NCBI GenBank assembly: GCA_010093515.1
Contig: MU001691.1
Coordinates: 199,813-263,812 of the forward strand
Length of the DNA stretch: 64,000 bases
Reading direction: 5' to 3'
Source of the DNA: Lineolata rhizophorae
Lineage: Eukaryota; Ascomycota; Dothideomycetes; Lineolatales; Lineolataceae
Shown: positions 1-11,495 of the stretch, piece by piece
How the letters are laid out: every line of letters starts with the position of its first letter
Position numbering within the stretch: position 1 is the first letter of the stretch
Translations under genes and position numbers: made by a program
The notes under the pieces: generated by a model
What the model was told of the DNA's origin: nothing
Databases searched by the model: none
The model's input: the letters and a program-made list of their open reading frames with translations, nothing else

Positions 1-623
1 ATGTGTAATTGTTGAAACATCGCGCGTAGTAGTGGTGGTGATGGTTGCCAAGAAATTCTGAGCGACTCGGTGGGGTGAGCGACTCGGTGGGGTGAGCGAC
101 TCGGTGGTGGAATACGTTACTTAGAACATTAGCAAAGCATTCAACTAGTACTTTGAGTTAATGCTGAGTGCCAACTACGTCTAACTAGGAGATGAATAAT
201 TTCATTTTCAATAATTGATGCAGGAGCGTTCTCCTTAGGATTTTGATGGAAATTACAATATGAACGTGGAATAAAGAAAATCTAAAATAATGGATAGCAC
301 GCAGGCCCTTTGACTCTACGCAGCCGAGAAAATGAGAAGAGTTGAAGCTGTCGCTTGGCGACCTGGTCTAACCTTGGCACAGCTGCTGGCTCTTAGTAAG
401 CAACACGCTGCCCGTAGCTCCATCCCACATCGCGGCATGCGAGCACGCCCTCGCCCTGTACGTCGCGTCCACCCAATAACTCTCTTTTGAAATTGCTGCT
501 TTCATCGATGGCCCCTTGAACTGAAGATCAAACGCCTTAAATATGGGGCTTCATCTTCCCCAAGAAATTTAGAAAGCTGCACGCACAAAGGTCTAACAGC
601 ACCAGCTGTTTGCGCAGCCCGGC
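1..623. other. Intergenic region upstream of the Far11-like gene
   Basis: No coding region could be supported. The first part is AT-rich and carries a short 17-bp tandem repeat, listed separately. The 200 bases before the first ATG are more GC-rich and probably hold the promoter and 5' leader of the STRIPAK gene. No clear TATA element was identified. Confidence 0.5.
59..107. repeat. 17-bp tandem repeat, about 3 copies
   Basis: The unit TGAGCGACTCGGTGGGG occurs twice in full, and a third copy is shortened at its end. The copies are identical where they overlap. It lies in non-coding DNA and is a simple minisatellite. Confidence 0.85.
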
Positions 624-3600
624 ATGGACTCGCAATCACCGGACGCGAACTTTTCCGAAGATAGCATGCCACGCGTTCCTGCCGCCGTCGACGAAGCGGA
701 AATGATGTCGCTACCTACAGACATGGCTTCGTCCAACAACGACCCTATCGCCGGTCGCGACGGCGAAGATGACCTTAGAACGCCGCTCGACACAGTTGAA
801 CAGGAAGGTTTCCTCCCGACTGCCGACACAGGCGCGAGTACCAGCAGCGGCGCCACTGGACACAAGCCTGCGTTGCCTACCGACCGCGTGTCTCTGCCCA
901 CGCGTCCTTCACTCAGGCGAGACAAGAGCGTGCCCTCTTCTCCGCAGCAGCTGCCCCCACCACCAGCGCCGATTCCGCCACCCTCGCAACAGCAACCGCA
1001 CATGGATCCTGGCAACCCCGAAAATTCCCTCTCTCTGATGCAGTTCCGGCGACTCGTAGCAGAGATGCCTAAGGTAGAGCCTACGCCTTACGCTTTCGAG
1101 TACACGGACGCGTCGAGTATGCCAGAGGAGCTCGAGGAATGGTTCACATACGGCGTCGAGGAGCGCGCGAGGGTATTCAAGACTTTGATATCCTTCAAGG
1201 GCGAATGGGAGGAGTATCACGATGTCTGGGCAATGGTGGACGGGCCATACTTCAAAGGCAAGATGGACTGGAGCAAGGCAGACGAGGCCGAAAGGGCTAC
1301 GTTTGTCGAGCGCTTGTTGCGGCGGGTCCATGATACTAATATGGCTGTTCGGTTGACCAATCTCGAAGCCTTGACGTACCTCATGTTCGGGGCCTATCAG
1401 GAGACGGCAGGAGCGGACAGGGAGTCGACCGCTCCGGCCGATCAGGCTGATGGTGGAGCGGTGCACTCCGCTTATCGTACCTCTCCTCTCCAGATACAAT
1501 GGATAAGAAGGAATGCCAAGTTGATCTTCAATGCTTCGGGCTTGCAGACTATTTACGATATTATGCGATCTGCATGTTTGCGCGAATGGTATGTACTATT
1601 CATGTTCTCTCCTAACATTGCTAGTAAAGAATATTGATCTTTGTAATAGTATGACATCAATGGATCAGGACTCCAAGGATGGGAGGGAAGAAGAGCGCCG
1701 CGAGATGTGGTGTGCTATGACAATAATGTACTTTTTCCTTGAGGCCGCTAGAACGGATTGCGAAGAAGGAGTTGATTCGGAGCTTCGGGATGGAATTAGT
1801 AAGTTTGGACAATATTCACGTGCGATACCAGTACTAATCATGAGCTTAGTAACCCTTCAGCCTCAGATTATGACTTTCCTGATGGACATCATTGCGCGCC
1901 TCCGGTGGGATGAGTCCATTGGTCTGCCCTTAATGAAGGTACGGCTATCTTTAATGTCTACGGCCGTGGTAATGGTTCTAACGAGGACAGATTTTGTTGT
2001 TGCTATGGAAGTCCATCCTTGTTGTTCTAGGCGGCATCACCGATGTCGATAGAACGAAAGCGTCCTTTCGCGATGAGACGTTGGAGACGGAAGACAGACG
2101 TGGCCAGCCGCTCATAACCGCCTCTCCTCTTGACTACCACCTCTTCCGACAAGAAATTTCCTCGAAATACCCGGCATACAACCCTCCACCTCCTTTGTTT
2201 CCTCTTGAACCCGAAAATAACTCCATCCTTCCTCCTCTTAAGAACCACCCGAGCAAGGCTACGGGCAGTAATATCTTCGGGGCCGGGACGACTCAGACTG
2301 GAACATCTATCCTCCACCAGCCGGTCCACATCGCGACTCCTGTCCCCTCCCCTCCGCCATCTCCCGCAGGACCCGGCGGAAAGGGAGGGAAAAAGCACAA
2401 CTATCAGACGAACCAGCTCTTTCCCTTCATGTACCCGCCACTTGACGAATCTAGCAATAACCTCGGTGGAAAAGGCTCGACTGACCTTCAAGACATTCTT
2501 GTGGGACGCAAGTGGAAGGGAAGCGACATCCCTGCTTCTATTCTCGAGGCGGCGGAACTGTTTGCTAAGAGAATGAGAGCTACTAGGGCAATGAAGCAAC
2601 TTTGGGAGGAGCGCGTAGAATTCATGAAGTACGAGCGGGGTTGGAGTGCCTCTTATGATGAGGACGTTGAGGATTTAGACTTGTCATCCGACCTGAAGTC
2701 TTCATCAAAAGGAAAGGGAAAGGTAGGGCGTCTATTGTCGACAGATATTGAGACACGCCTAAAGGCGGTGGAGGAACTCTACGTAAGTATCCTCCGTTTC
2801 AACACGGCCTTCCATGTACCATTTACTAATGAGATCTAGAAAACGTCTTTGCCTCATTTGCAATCGGTCGTCATTGTCTTGCTCAAAGTAGTCCTATCAA
2901 ACGTGACGTCTCTTATTACGCAAGCAAATGGTTCAAATGGTCTCCAGGGACCATTCCAATTTCACGACGGCCAAAACGGCAATCTATCGAGGCAAGACAG
3001 TAACCTAAACGGCAACCATCCAGATATTCCCAGCCCGTCAACGGAGGAACTTGATGCAATGCGCTCGCAGGAGATACTAGCGAAGGCCGTGTCTGGCATC
3101 TTAATCCTACTTCTTAAGTGGTTCAAGGTTTCGCGTATGAATTCCCGATGCATTCTCCTCTTTCTCTACCGTCTAACTTCAGACTAGATATCCTTAAATT
3201 CGAGTACTTAACGCAGCTCCTTCTCGACTCCAACTACATCCCTTTGATCCTGAAGCTCTTGCAAACTCAAGAGTTAGAGCGAGTCGTCAACTACAAATGT
3301 GATCGCGAAGATATCAAGTGGGTCCTAGAGCAAGAACTCCTCAGTCTCGCAGTATCTCTAACTCGATTTTCCAGCTTCTTCCAGTATTGCCTATCTCATT
3401 CCCGCCACAGGCCTAGACAGAAGGAGGAAGAGCCAGAACTAGCTGACTCGGACTCGGATGATGCCGCTCCCCCTCCCATCAAGCGTCAACGCTCGCCTCC
3501 ACCCAAAGCCCCCGACCCACCTCAGCAAGCCTACCTCCACCCACCCGAAGTCGACGACCTAGGAAAGCCGATGTCTGATTTTCCCCCGGAACCTATCACA

Positions 3601-4128
3601 AACTTTTCTTGGCGTAACTTTTTCAGCAGTATCAACTGGTTACGTGTCATGCAGAAGATTTGCAAGAACAAAGCTCACCGTAATCTTTTGCTTGTGCAGT
3701 ACAAGTCGTCTGGGTACCTCAAGAAATCGCTCAAGGTGCCGCAACCGCTCCTGCGCCTCTACGCCCTCAAGCTGTTTAAGAATCAGGTACCATACTGCGG
3801 CCGCAAATGGCGCCAATCAAACATGCGTGTCATTACCGCAGTTTATTTGCACTGCCGGCCTGACCTGCGCGATGATTGGCTGGCGGGATCGGATGTCGAT
3901 GCCGATGTAGAGGAAAGCGTGCCTCTCGAACAAGCACTGCGCGCATTGACACACTGGCACAATTTGAAGAGGTATCCGGAGATGATGGGGGCCGAGAAGG
4001 GGATCCTGGAAGAAGAACAGGATTTCTTTGTGAGGGAGCTAGAGAAGATGGAATGGGCAGAGGAGAGTATGCCGCCGGAGGAAATACCGGAACAGTGGGA
4101 GGGTCAGATGCACATGGAAGGGTGGTAA
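624..4128 (+). CDS. far11: Far11/STRIP-family subunit of the STRIPAK complex
   Basis: Scaffold subunit of the striatin-interacting phosphatase and kinase complex. The yeast Far11 and Sordaria Pro22 family acts in cell fusion, fruiting-body development and PP2A signalling. Seven exons are inferred: 624-1588, 1650-1798, 1850-1938, 1991-2782, 2840-3134, 3188-3317 and 3375-4128, giving 1057 residues. The introns are 49-61 nt and several have CTAAC-type branch points. After an acidic, Pro/Ser-rich N-terminus (about 1-135), the N1221-type region contains the MDIIARLRWDESIGLPLMK stretch. The C-terminal DUF3402-type region carries SSINWLRVMQKI and LYALKLFKNQVPYCGRKWR, both typical of the family, and ends in an acidic tail. 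A basic KRQR patch beside a Ser/Pro-rich stretch marks the variable linker. The start is the first ATG of the long first exon. Length and motif order suggest a complete gene. The symbol is assigned by family resemblance. Confidence 0.9.
3318..3374 (+). other. 57-nt in-frame intron of the Far11-like gene
   Basis: The donor GTGGGT, branch-like CTCTAACTC and acceptor TTTTCCAG define an intron whose length is a multiple of three and which has no in-frame stop. Removing it restores the expected family sequence, with CDRED followed by INFFQYC. Retaining it would insert 19 residues without shifting the frame. Splicing is therefore inferred from family similarity rather than forced by the frame. Confidence 0.75.
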
Positions 4129-5066
4129 GAGTGATAAAACTCAAGAATCGGTGATGACGTATTGTGCACGCAATGCTACTGATATTAATGCAGTAGAAGC
4201 ATTAAGGTACTAGAATTGATACCAAACCAAAATACATTGAGAAATGAAACCTAAATCCTAGGCCCGTCTCCGTTCTCTTTCTTGCATATTACTTTACAAA
4301 GTCTGGGGCTCCGATTATAGGGATCTTTCGTGAAGCCTAAAAGCGTTTTGAGCACTCGTTCTTGCCGTCCTCACTGGGGTCTGAGACTACTTTGCCATCA
4401 TGGTCCTAGCACATATTCTGGTACTGAGGTGTTTGCCGATCTAAAGGGAGGAGCTCGCTATTCTGGTTTGTGAACTCGTAGCAACGTGGCATTAGCAACA
4501 GGTTTGTGGACTAACCTGGACCACAAAAAAGCAACATGCGTTGAACAAGGGACACCAGGGGCTTTCCGTCCTCCATCTTGGGAGTAGTCGTGCAGTAGTT
4601 GTGGACGGTGTGGACATCGCCATGGCAATCCGAGTACCCAAAATTGCAGTTGTTCACGGAACAAGGAATGCTCCTGTACTCTTTGTAGCTCATGTCACCG
4701 CAACTCTTAATAAGCGCGGGGAAACTGACCTAGTATAGACCTAAATCATGCTGGTTTTCGTTTAGCTTAATGCCATCGCTTTGAACGGTAGAGGTAGAGG
4801 TAGTAGTAATGTAATCTAAACACTAGAGCTTAGCAACCGCAGCAGTACAAATAGACGTGGTTATCGAACCACGAACTTACACTTATAATTCACCACCAAC
4901 TAGACGATCCCTGGATCGTCCCGCTAGCTCCCGTTGAGACGGCGTGCGTGATGGAAATCTCAGTCCCCTGCTCTAGGTAGACTTTGTGTAGGCTTAGCAG
5001 CCCGCGTTGGCCCTCGACAGGCTCCCACTTGCCTGGCTGGCCTGTGTGACTCACCTCACAGTACGA
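4129..5066. other. Non-coding interval with a possible cysteine-rich exon
   Basis: This follows the Far11-like stop. On the minus strand at 4511-4693 there is a short open stretch of about 60 codons with six cysteines (spacing as in IPCSVNNC, YSDCHG and NYCTTTP). It could be a second exon of the small secreted protein just upstream on that strand, but I could not find a convincing splice pair joining the two. Nothing else stands out. Confidence 0.35.
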
Positions 5067-5288
5067 CTAGCACTCGTTTCTAAGGCAGATGTGCGGGCCC
5101 TTGCCGTCATCGTTCGTCTCCGAGCCGTTCGGGTGTGGGCGGTCGTACACCGAGATGCCGGTCGTATCGAGATCTTCATCACAGGTCACTTCACGCTCGA
5201 CCGAGGTGGGGTCTACAGGGTTGTCTAGGAACAGAACGGCACGTGCAAGTGAACGGAGAAGAAAACTAAGAATTAGAACGAATAACAT
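5067..5288 (-). CDS. Doubtful small secreted protein
   Basis: Not recognised. From the ATG at 5288 the reading frame gives 73 residues. The strongly hydrophobic N-terminus (MLFVLILSFLL, then an Ala/Val-rich stretch) looks like a signal peptide, and an acidic, Asp/Glu- and Asn-rich tail with three cysteines follows. A good splice donor, GTGAGT, sits a few bases after the stop. The true gene may therefore continue through a spliced exon toward 4.5 kb, where another cysteine-rich stretch lies on the same strand. Only the signal-like N-terminus supports it. It could be a real effector-type gene, the start of a longer one, or chance. Confidence 0.3.
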   Translation of the reverse strand: MLFVLILSFLLRSLARAVLFLDNPVDPTSVEREVTCDEDLDTTGISVYDRPHPNGSETNDDGKGPHICLRNEC

Positions 5289-8200
5289 TTTGCTTATCCA
5301 GTCTAGCGAGTGAAATAATAAGAAACGAGCATGGAAGGCTGAGGTATAAACAGATGTGATGAGGCTGCTTGAGAGCGGATGCTGCATATTCATGAGATCC
5401 ACGGATTTTTAAATGCTGAGGCTGGAAGTAATTTGTTCGAAGTATTGTCTCTTGAATGGAAGGATGCCTCTGAATTCACTACAGAGTGTTGAGCCAGTCT
5501 CTGTCGTCACGAACACGGACAGGATGTCGATCCTTCTCAATAAGAATGTTCGCTTTCCATGCATTGCTGCTAGCATTGGCATGATCCATTGTGGAGAAGC
5601 TGTTTCTATTTGGAGGCGTTTAAGAACGGTTGGAGTTGGAAAGTTCTGTTGTCATCTTCAAATCATACCGCTTAAGGGTACAAAGGGTTTCGCGTGCCTA
5701 TCGCGTGCCTTTCCTTTGCCCCTTTTATCATGATTTCTAGGAGAAACCTCCATGGGATGAATTCCGAGGCTTCCATCTTCAATTGCTTGGCCTGAATGCA
5801 GGGGCACCACTTTCGAGCGCCTGAATTCGAGCCATAGTCTTCTTCACCGGGCAATTTGAACGCAGTTCAGTAAACCAGAAAGTAAGTTTTCATTCTGGCT
5901 TTGGTGATTGGCATGGAAAAGCTTCAAGCATCCAAGTATATTTGGTTCCATTTCTGCCAAGTGAAACATGAAGCTCAACGTTGTGATTGTGGACTCCTTG
6001 TTGTCTGCTGCATGGGATAAATCTAGAGCACAAACTTCTAGCTTACAGTGTTATGAATTGACCGCGGAATTTTCACCTGCATGAGGTGCAGTGTGAAAGC
6101 GTCCGAAGGATTATTTAGCGTGCTGTACCTGCATACTTGGCACTGTACGCGGCTGTTGGCATGCTGGGTTTACAAGTAGAAACTAAAACCCGCGGGAGCT
6201 GTCTTCACAGAATAATCGAGCAACTTTTACACAATATTTGATGCTCCTCTTTCGCAATATTAATTATTGACTGTATAACTAATTGCTATTGTTGACACGT
6301 GCCTGCGTACGCCGCTTATAAGCATCAGCGACTTTTTTAAAGTATAGGGAGCTTTCGAACTCCATTACGCGTAGCATCTTCCGTCGCAAACAGTTGTTTC
6401 AGATTTTAGGATCTCACCGCTTGCGATCGGTGCTCGAACCCAAAAGCAAAGATCCTCAAACTCTCCTATACGAGCATCAAAAATATATTGGGTATGCTGC
6501 TTATAGGCCCAACAGGTCAGAATTGCGGAGACGCAATTTATCTGCGGCCGGCTCCGGCTCACTTCTATCACTGCGGTGTTCAATGCTTCCACACTGCATA
6601 TCAACCCCTCAACAGCTACAGCAAGCACTACACAATGGAAAGGAGGAAGATTACAATTTGTCATTGTTTTTATCGCCAACAAATTCTACCAAGACCTACA
6701 ACCCTTCACTCGAAAGTTCTAAGGAAGCGCTGCCGAGAAAGACCTGTACTGCATCTAAGCCCGCAATATTGACCTCCAGCGACACACTCTCCTGAGGCCT
6801 CTCCATACTCCCTCCCACAAACCACGCACCTCCACCAATCCCCCATTTCAAAAGCGCCATTCCAAATTCTCCTCAATAACTCTCTCTCTCCTCCTCCCTT
6901 CAACCACTTGCCCCTCATCGCCCCTCCCTCAAACACCCCCGCTCCACCCCGCCACAGCCGACGCAGCAAACCTAGGTCGCCCCATTCGCCCCGCCAAGCT
7001 CACCAGTCGACCACCAAGACGCGGCCAAGCTCGGCAGCCGCCAACGGGCCCACCCACCCAGGCGCCCCAAGGGACCCAAAGGCGACTGAGTGCGCCTCTG
7101 GGCTCGTCCCGAGCGCGCGGCAAAAAAAAAGGGCTTGGAAACGCCTTGTGCTGCACGAAAACGCAGGGGATAGGGGGGGCGGTGGTTTGGTTTGCCTCCT
7201 TTAAGAAGAGGCGTGAGCTGCTGCTTCTGCTGCGCGGCGTGCGCTTTTTCAGCTTGCTTTTCGAGTTGTGATCTCTGTGGATTTTTGAAGTTCCCTTTGT
7301 GATTCCCGCAGACCGAGGAACGAACTCACGAACGAATTCAGCGAATAGACGACTACGTTATGAGTGCCGAACCGCGACAGAGTTCCCGTTGACTCCGGAC
7401 CAGCAGCTTGCGCGTCTCGTGCGAAGCTCGAACCGTTCCGTTCATCAGTCAGCTGATGGGAACCACTCTCTTCGAACTGGAGCAGCCTCGGGTTATAGGC
7501 TTGAAACGTATCCGACGCGGTCCGGGGCCGGCTAGACTGGCGAACCTATTCTCCCTCCCGCCCTACTAAAATGCCATCACTAGCTTGAACCCCCCAGAGT
7601 TGCGACAAATACTAATCAGACACTATTCCGCGCTTGTCCGGATGACTCGAATAAATGCTTCTTTCCAGCCTCCCTCAAGACTGTTCGAACTCTACTGCAC
7701 CGAACCAATCTCGAATGCCCGCAGGAGAGTCTCATCGAAGACATCACGAAAATCAGAACTCGGCACTCCAGATCTACTGTAACATTCTCACATTCCAGTC
7801 TAACCGTTCATACAGGCACTTGCAAGTCGCCACCAGCCTTCTCCAGCCAGCTCGACAGCCCCCAATAAGGTATTACTGAAAACACAACACATGAAAAGAA
7901 GATACAAAAAGCGAATAAACGATGTGGGTTTGGAGGTATGGTGGGACGGGTATTGAGTTGTCGGGAAATGGAAATATACGGACGCCGCAACGCTGTTTCA
8001 CTCAAAATGAGGGAGCAAGCCATGAAAAACATGACAAGTTGACCGGGGCTGACTGAATTAGGAAGGCGAAGACAAGACCGTTGGAAAAAAAGAATTGAGC
8101 TTCGACTCGTCGAAGCTGCTTGCAAGGGAAACTTTTTGAAAGCCTCTATCCCATTGCGCGCGTTCCTGCGCGCTTGTCTGTCGCCACTCCACCTCCAAGC

Positions 8201-8410
8201 CCTTTTATTTGACTTCTTGCCATTGCTTTACATTATGGAGCCTGTGGTATCACTGATCCCTTCAGACGTTGCTGTTTTTGAAATGTTGGGGTGTTATTAT
8301 CAACAAAAATGAATTTCCACATCGCTGTTCATTCGCCTTTCCTTCCTCTCGCCAAAAGAATGAAATTCCCCTACGCAGCAAAGCACGGGACGCTAATAAG
8401 CGTGCCCAAA
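5289..8410. other. Intergenic region between the Far11-like and H+-ATPase genes
   Basis: No gene could be supported in about 3.1 kb. The left part (5.3-6.7 kb) is AT-richer. The stretch from about 6.8 to 7.2 kb is C- and A-rich with many short purine or pyrimidine runs, and its open frames look compositional. The last few hundred bases next to 8.4 kb should include the 3' untranslated region of the H+-ATPase gene, which is read leftward. Confidence 0.5.
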
Positions 8411-11400
8411 TTATGCGCTCTTCTCGTGCTGAGTAGAGACACGCTGCAATGAGACGACTGTGGTTTACCTGTTAGCATTGCTGATTTGCAGGTCAAGGGC
8501 TTCTTCCCTAAATAACGGGGCAACTTACTGAAATCCTCCAGAGAACGCTGTTTAGTGTCCTTCTTGGGGCTCTTTCCGTGCATTAGGTTATCGAAACCAA
8601 CAGAGTCCTGGAGCAGGTAGTACACGCCGCCCATGACGCAGAAGACTCCGAACGAGAAGATCCAAATACGGACGACAGCGACGATAGACGTCTCACCCCC
8701 GATGAACCAACCAAAGAGGGTGAAGAACGTGGCGATGATGTCGACGATCAAGATGGCACCAGCGAGCTGCCATGACGGAATCGACGACCAGAAAGGACCG
8801 TTGGCACGAGTGATGAAGATCAGCCAATTCTCAGTGAGCGAGATTTCTAAGAAGAGCACTTCGTCGCGAACACCGAAGTTCTGAACGATACCGCCGCTGA
8901 CACCTTGGCCCGCCTCGTTGGGGAGATCCTGGTACGGGAACATAGTCGTGAGGGTGATCCAGGTACCGACCGCAAGGACAACACCAAGCAAGACGGACAT
9001 ACCCCAGAGCTTAGGCAGGTTCCACTTGACGGGAGTCTTGGAGAACGGAGCGTTGTCGTAGGCGATGGCCAGGGTAGCGATATCGGCAAAGATGGCAATG
9101 AAGACAATAAGCTCCAAGTTCATCGATGTGTTGAGAATGGCGATCCAGAGACCGAGGAAGATTTCCAAGTGGAGGGACAACGCGATACGGTAAACGACGT
9201 AGGCGTACATACGGTGGAAAATCTGGCGAGACGTCTTGAGAGCGTCAATGATGGCTGACAGACCGGGAGCAAGGAAGACAATATCGGCAGCGGAGCGAGC
9301 GGCGTCAGAAGCACCCTCGACCGCGATACCTGTATCAGCCTTCTTCAGAGACGGAGCATCATTGACACCATCACCAGTCATGGCAACGAGGTAACCACGC
9401 TGCTGGAGGATCTCGACGACATTGAACTTATGCTGGGGGAACACCTCGGCGAAACCATCGGCAGCCTCGACGAAGTCGTACACCTCGGAACCGGGCATCT
9501 CACCACCGCCACCGAGACCAAGACGCTCAGCGTTGTACACGTTGGTACCTAGACCCAGCTGGCGAGAAGTCTCACGCGCAATACCAACGGCATCACCGGT
9601 CAACATCTTGATGGACAGACCAAGAGTCTTGGCCTCGTTGATGGTGCGAGCAGTATCGTGGCGGGGCGGGTCAGAGCAAGGCATGATACCGAGGATCTCC
9701 CAGTGGCTGTCACCGCGCTTGCGAGCAACACCAAGAGAACGGAAGCCGCGGGTAGCGAATTCGGCGACTTTGTTCTTGTAGGCCTCATCGACGTCCTCGG
9801 GGATCGGGTGGTCCTCCTCGACAGTCTTCAGAACGAAAAGCGGAGCACCCTTGACGCACGTGATACGCTCTCCCTGAGGCGACTCGACGACCGCTTGGAC
9901 CTTCTTGGACACGGGATCGAACGGGTGGAACTCAATGACCTTATACTTGGACAGAACGCTCTTGGCACGTGGGTAGTAGCGGAGCGACTTCAAGAAAGCC
10001 TTGTCAATTGCATCGATACCCTTCTTCTTGCGGGAAGCAGCCAAACAAGCAGTGAGCATGAGGTCCTCAGGCTCCACACCCTCGACAGTGTAGGGCTCGG
10101 CAAGAGAAAGCTTGTTCTTGGTCAAGGTACCAGTCTTGTCTGAGCAGAGGATTTCAACTCCAGCCAGAGACTCGATGGCAGACAGCTTCTGCACGATGGC
10201 TTGCTTCCTGGCGAGGTAAGCGGCACCGACGGCCATGGTAGTCGTAACGACGGCAGGAAGACCGACGGGCACACCGATGATGGTGATACCGAGGGTGAAC
10301 TCCAAAATCAGGACAATGGGGTTGGAGCGATAGAAAGACGATATCCAGACGATCAGAAGGGTGAGGATAACCAAGATGAGCAGGACAGTTCCGATACCGT
10401 TCAGCACTTCAGTGAAGTGACCAGTACCACCGGACGCAGATGCCACAAGAGAAGCGGCGCGACCGACAAAAGTGCTATCACCGGTGGCGCTGATGACCAT
10501 GAAGGCTTCACCACGCTTCACAGCGGAGGAGGCATAGCACGTGTCACCACGGTGCTTGTCAACAGCCAGAGATTCGCCCGTGATGGCGGACTGGTCAACC
10601 TGGAGGAATGCATCCTCGGTGACAATGCGACCGTCGGCAGGAATGATAGTACCCTACAAAGTCAGTGTTAAAAATACAGATGACACCAGCGGATATTTTA
10701 GTGCAGAATTTACTCACTTCCTCGATCTGCAAGATATCACCGGGAACAACTTCAGGAGCCTCGAGTTCAGAGAGCTTACCATCGCGGAGGACGGTGGCCT
10801 TGAGAGCGAGTGTCTTCTTCAATTCGTCGACAATAGAGCCTGCCTGGAATTCCTGGACGAAACCGACGGTGGCGTTGAGCAGAAGCAGCGCGCAGATAAC
10901 ACCGAAATCGACCCAATCCTCAAGACCGGCAGCAAGCACGGCAGCAGCCTATGCACGGTTAGCGATGCGGTCCAGAGGTGCCGATTGGTGCATTGGCGTT
11001 TCCAATGGTTGCGACTCCCAAGAAATTTCTAATTGAGAGTGCAAATTGCATGGCAATCGATGAACTCACCTCCATGACGAACTGGATAGGGCCAACGAAG
11101 TACATCATGAACTTAAGAACTAAGTTCTCCTTCTCTTCCTTCATCTGGTTGAGACCGAACTTCTTCCTGCGCGCAAGCACCTCCTGCGAAGTCAGACCCA
11201 TGCGGGTGTCGGTCTGCAGCATATCCTCCGGGACAGCACGGGCGCCACCGGGCTGGGTCTCCTCATCCTCAGGATCGATGTTGGCATCCTGCGACTCGAG
11301 CTCCTCGATGAGCGCGTCCATGTCCTCATCCTCCTCCTCTTCCTCGTCGGCGCCGGTCTCCTTCTTCGGCGGCACGTCGTCAGCAGGCGCGCCATTCCCG

Positions 11401-11495
11401 CTGTACTCCTTCTTCTCCTCAAGACCGCCCGAGGGCACATTGGTGCCTAGGTGGTTGGGCGGCGTGGAGCCGCCCTCGGCTTTGCTGTCGGACAT
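8411..11495 (-). CDS. pma1: Plasma-membrane H+-ATPase (P3A-type proton pump)
   Basis: Uses ATP to pump protons out of the cell, building the membrane potential that drives fungal nutrient uptake. Four exons read right to left: 11070-11495, 10718-10948, 8529-10653 and 8411-8457, giving 942 residues (Neurospora PMA-1 has 920). The N-terminus is acidic, with a Glu/Asp run. Visible signatures are the phosphorylated-aspartate motif SDKTGTLT near residue 391, the MLTGD and GDGVND hinge motifs, and the fungal [22 protein letters not shown] helix. The last exon is only 47 nt. It restores the regulatory tail [19 protein letters not shown], which the unspliced frame would destroy. The start is the ATG before SDSKAEGG. 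All catalytic motifs are intact, so it is expected to be functional and highly expressed. Confidence 0.96.

Noticed and set aside
59-107. Direct repeats considered as a CRISPR-like array
   Set aside because: Units are adjacent with no spacers, only three copies, and the genome is fungal; a simple minisatellite.
9658-10143. Antisense frames opposite the H+-ATPase exons
   Set aside because: Shadows of a strongly codon-biased gene.
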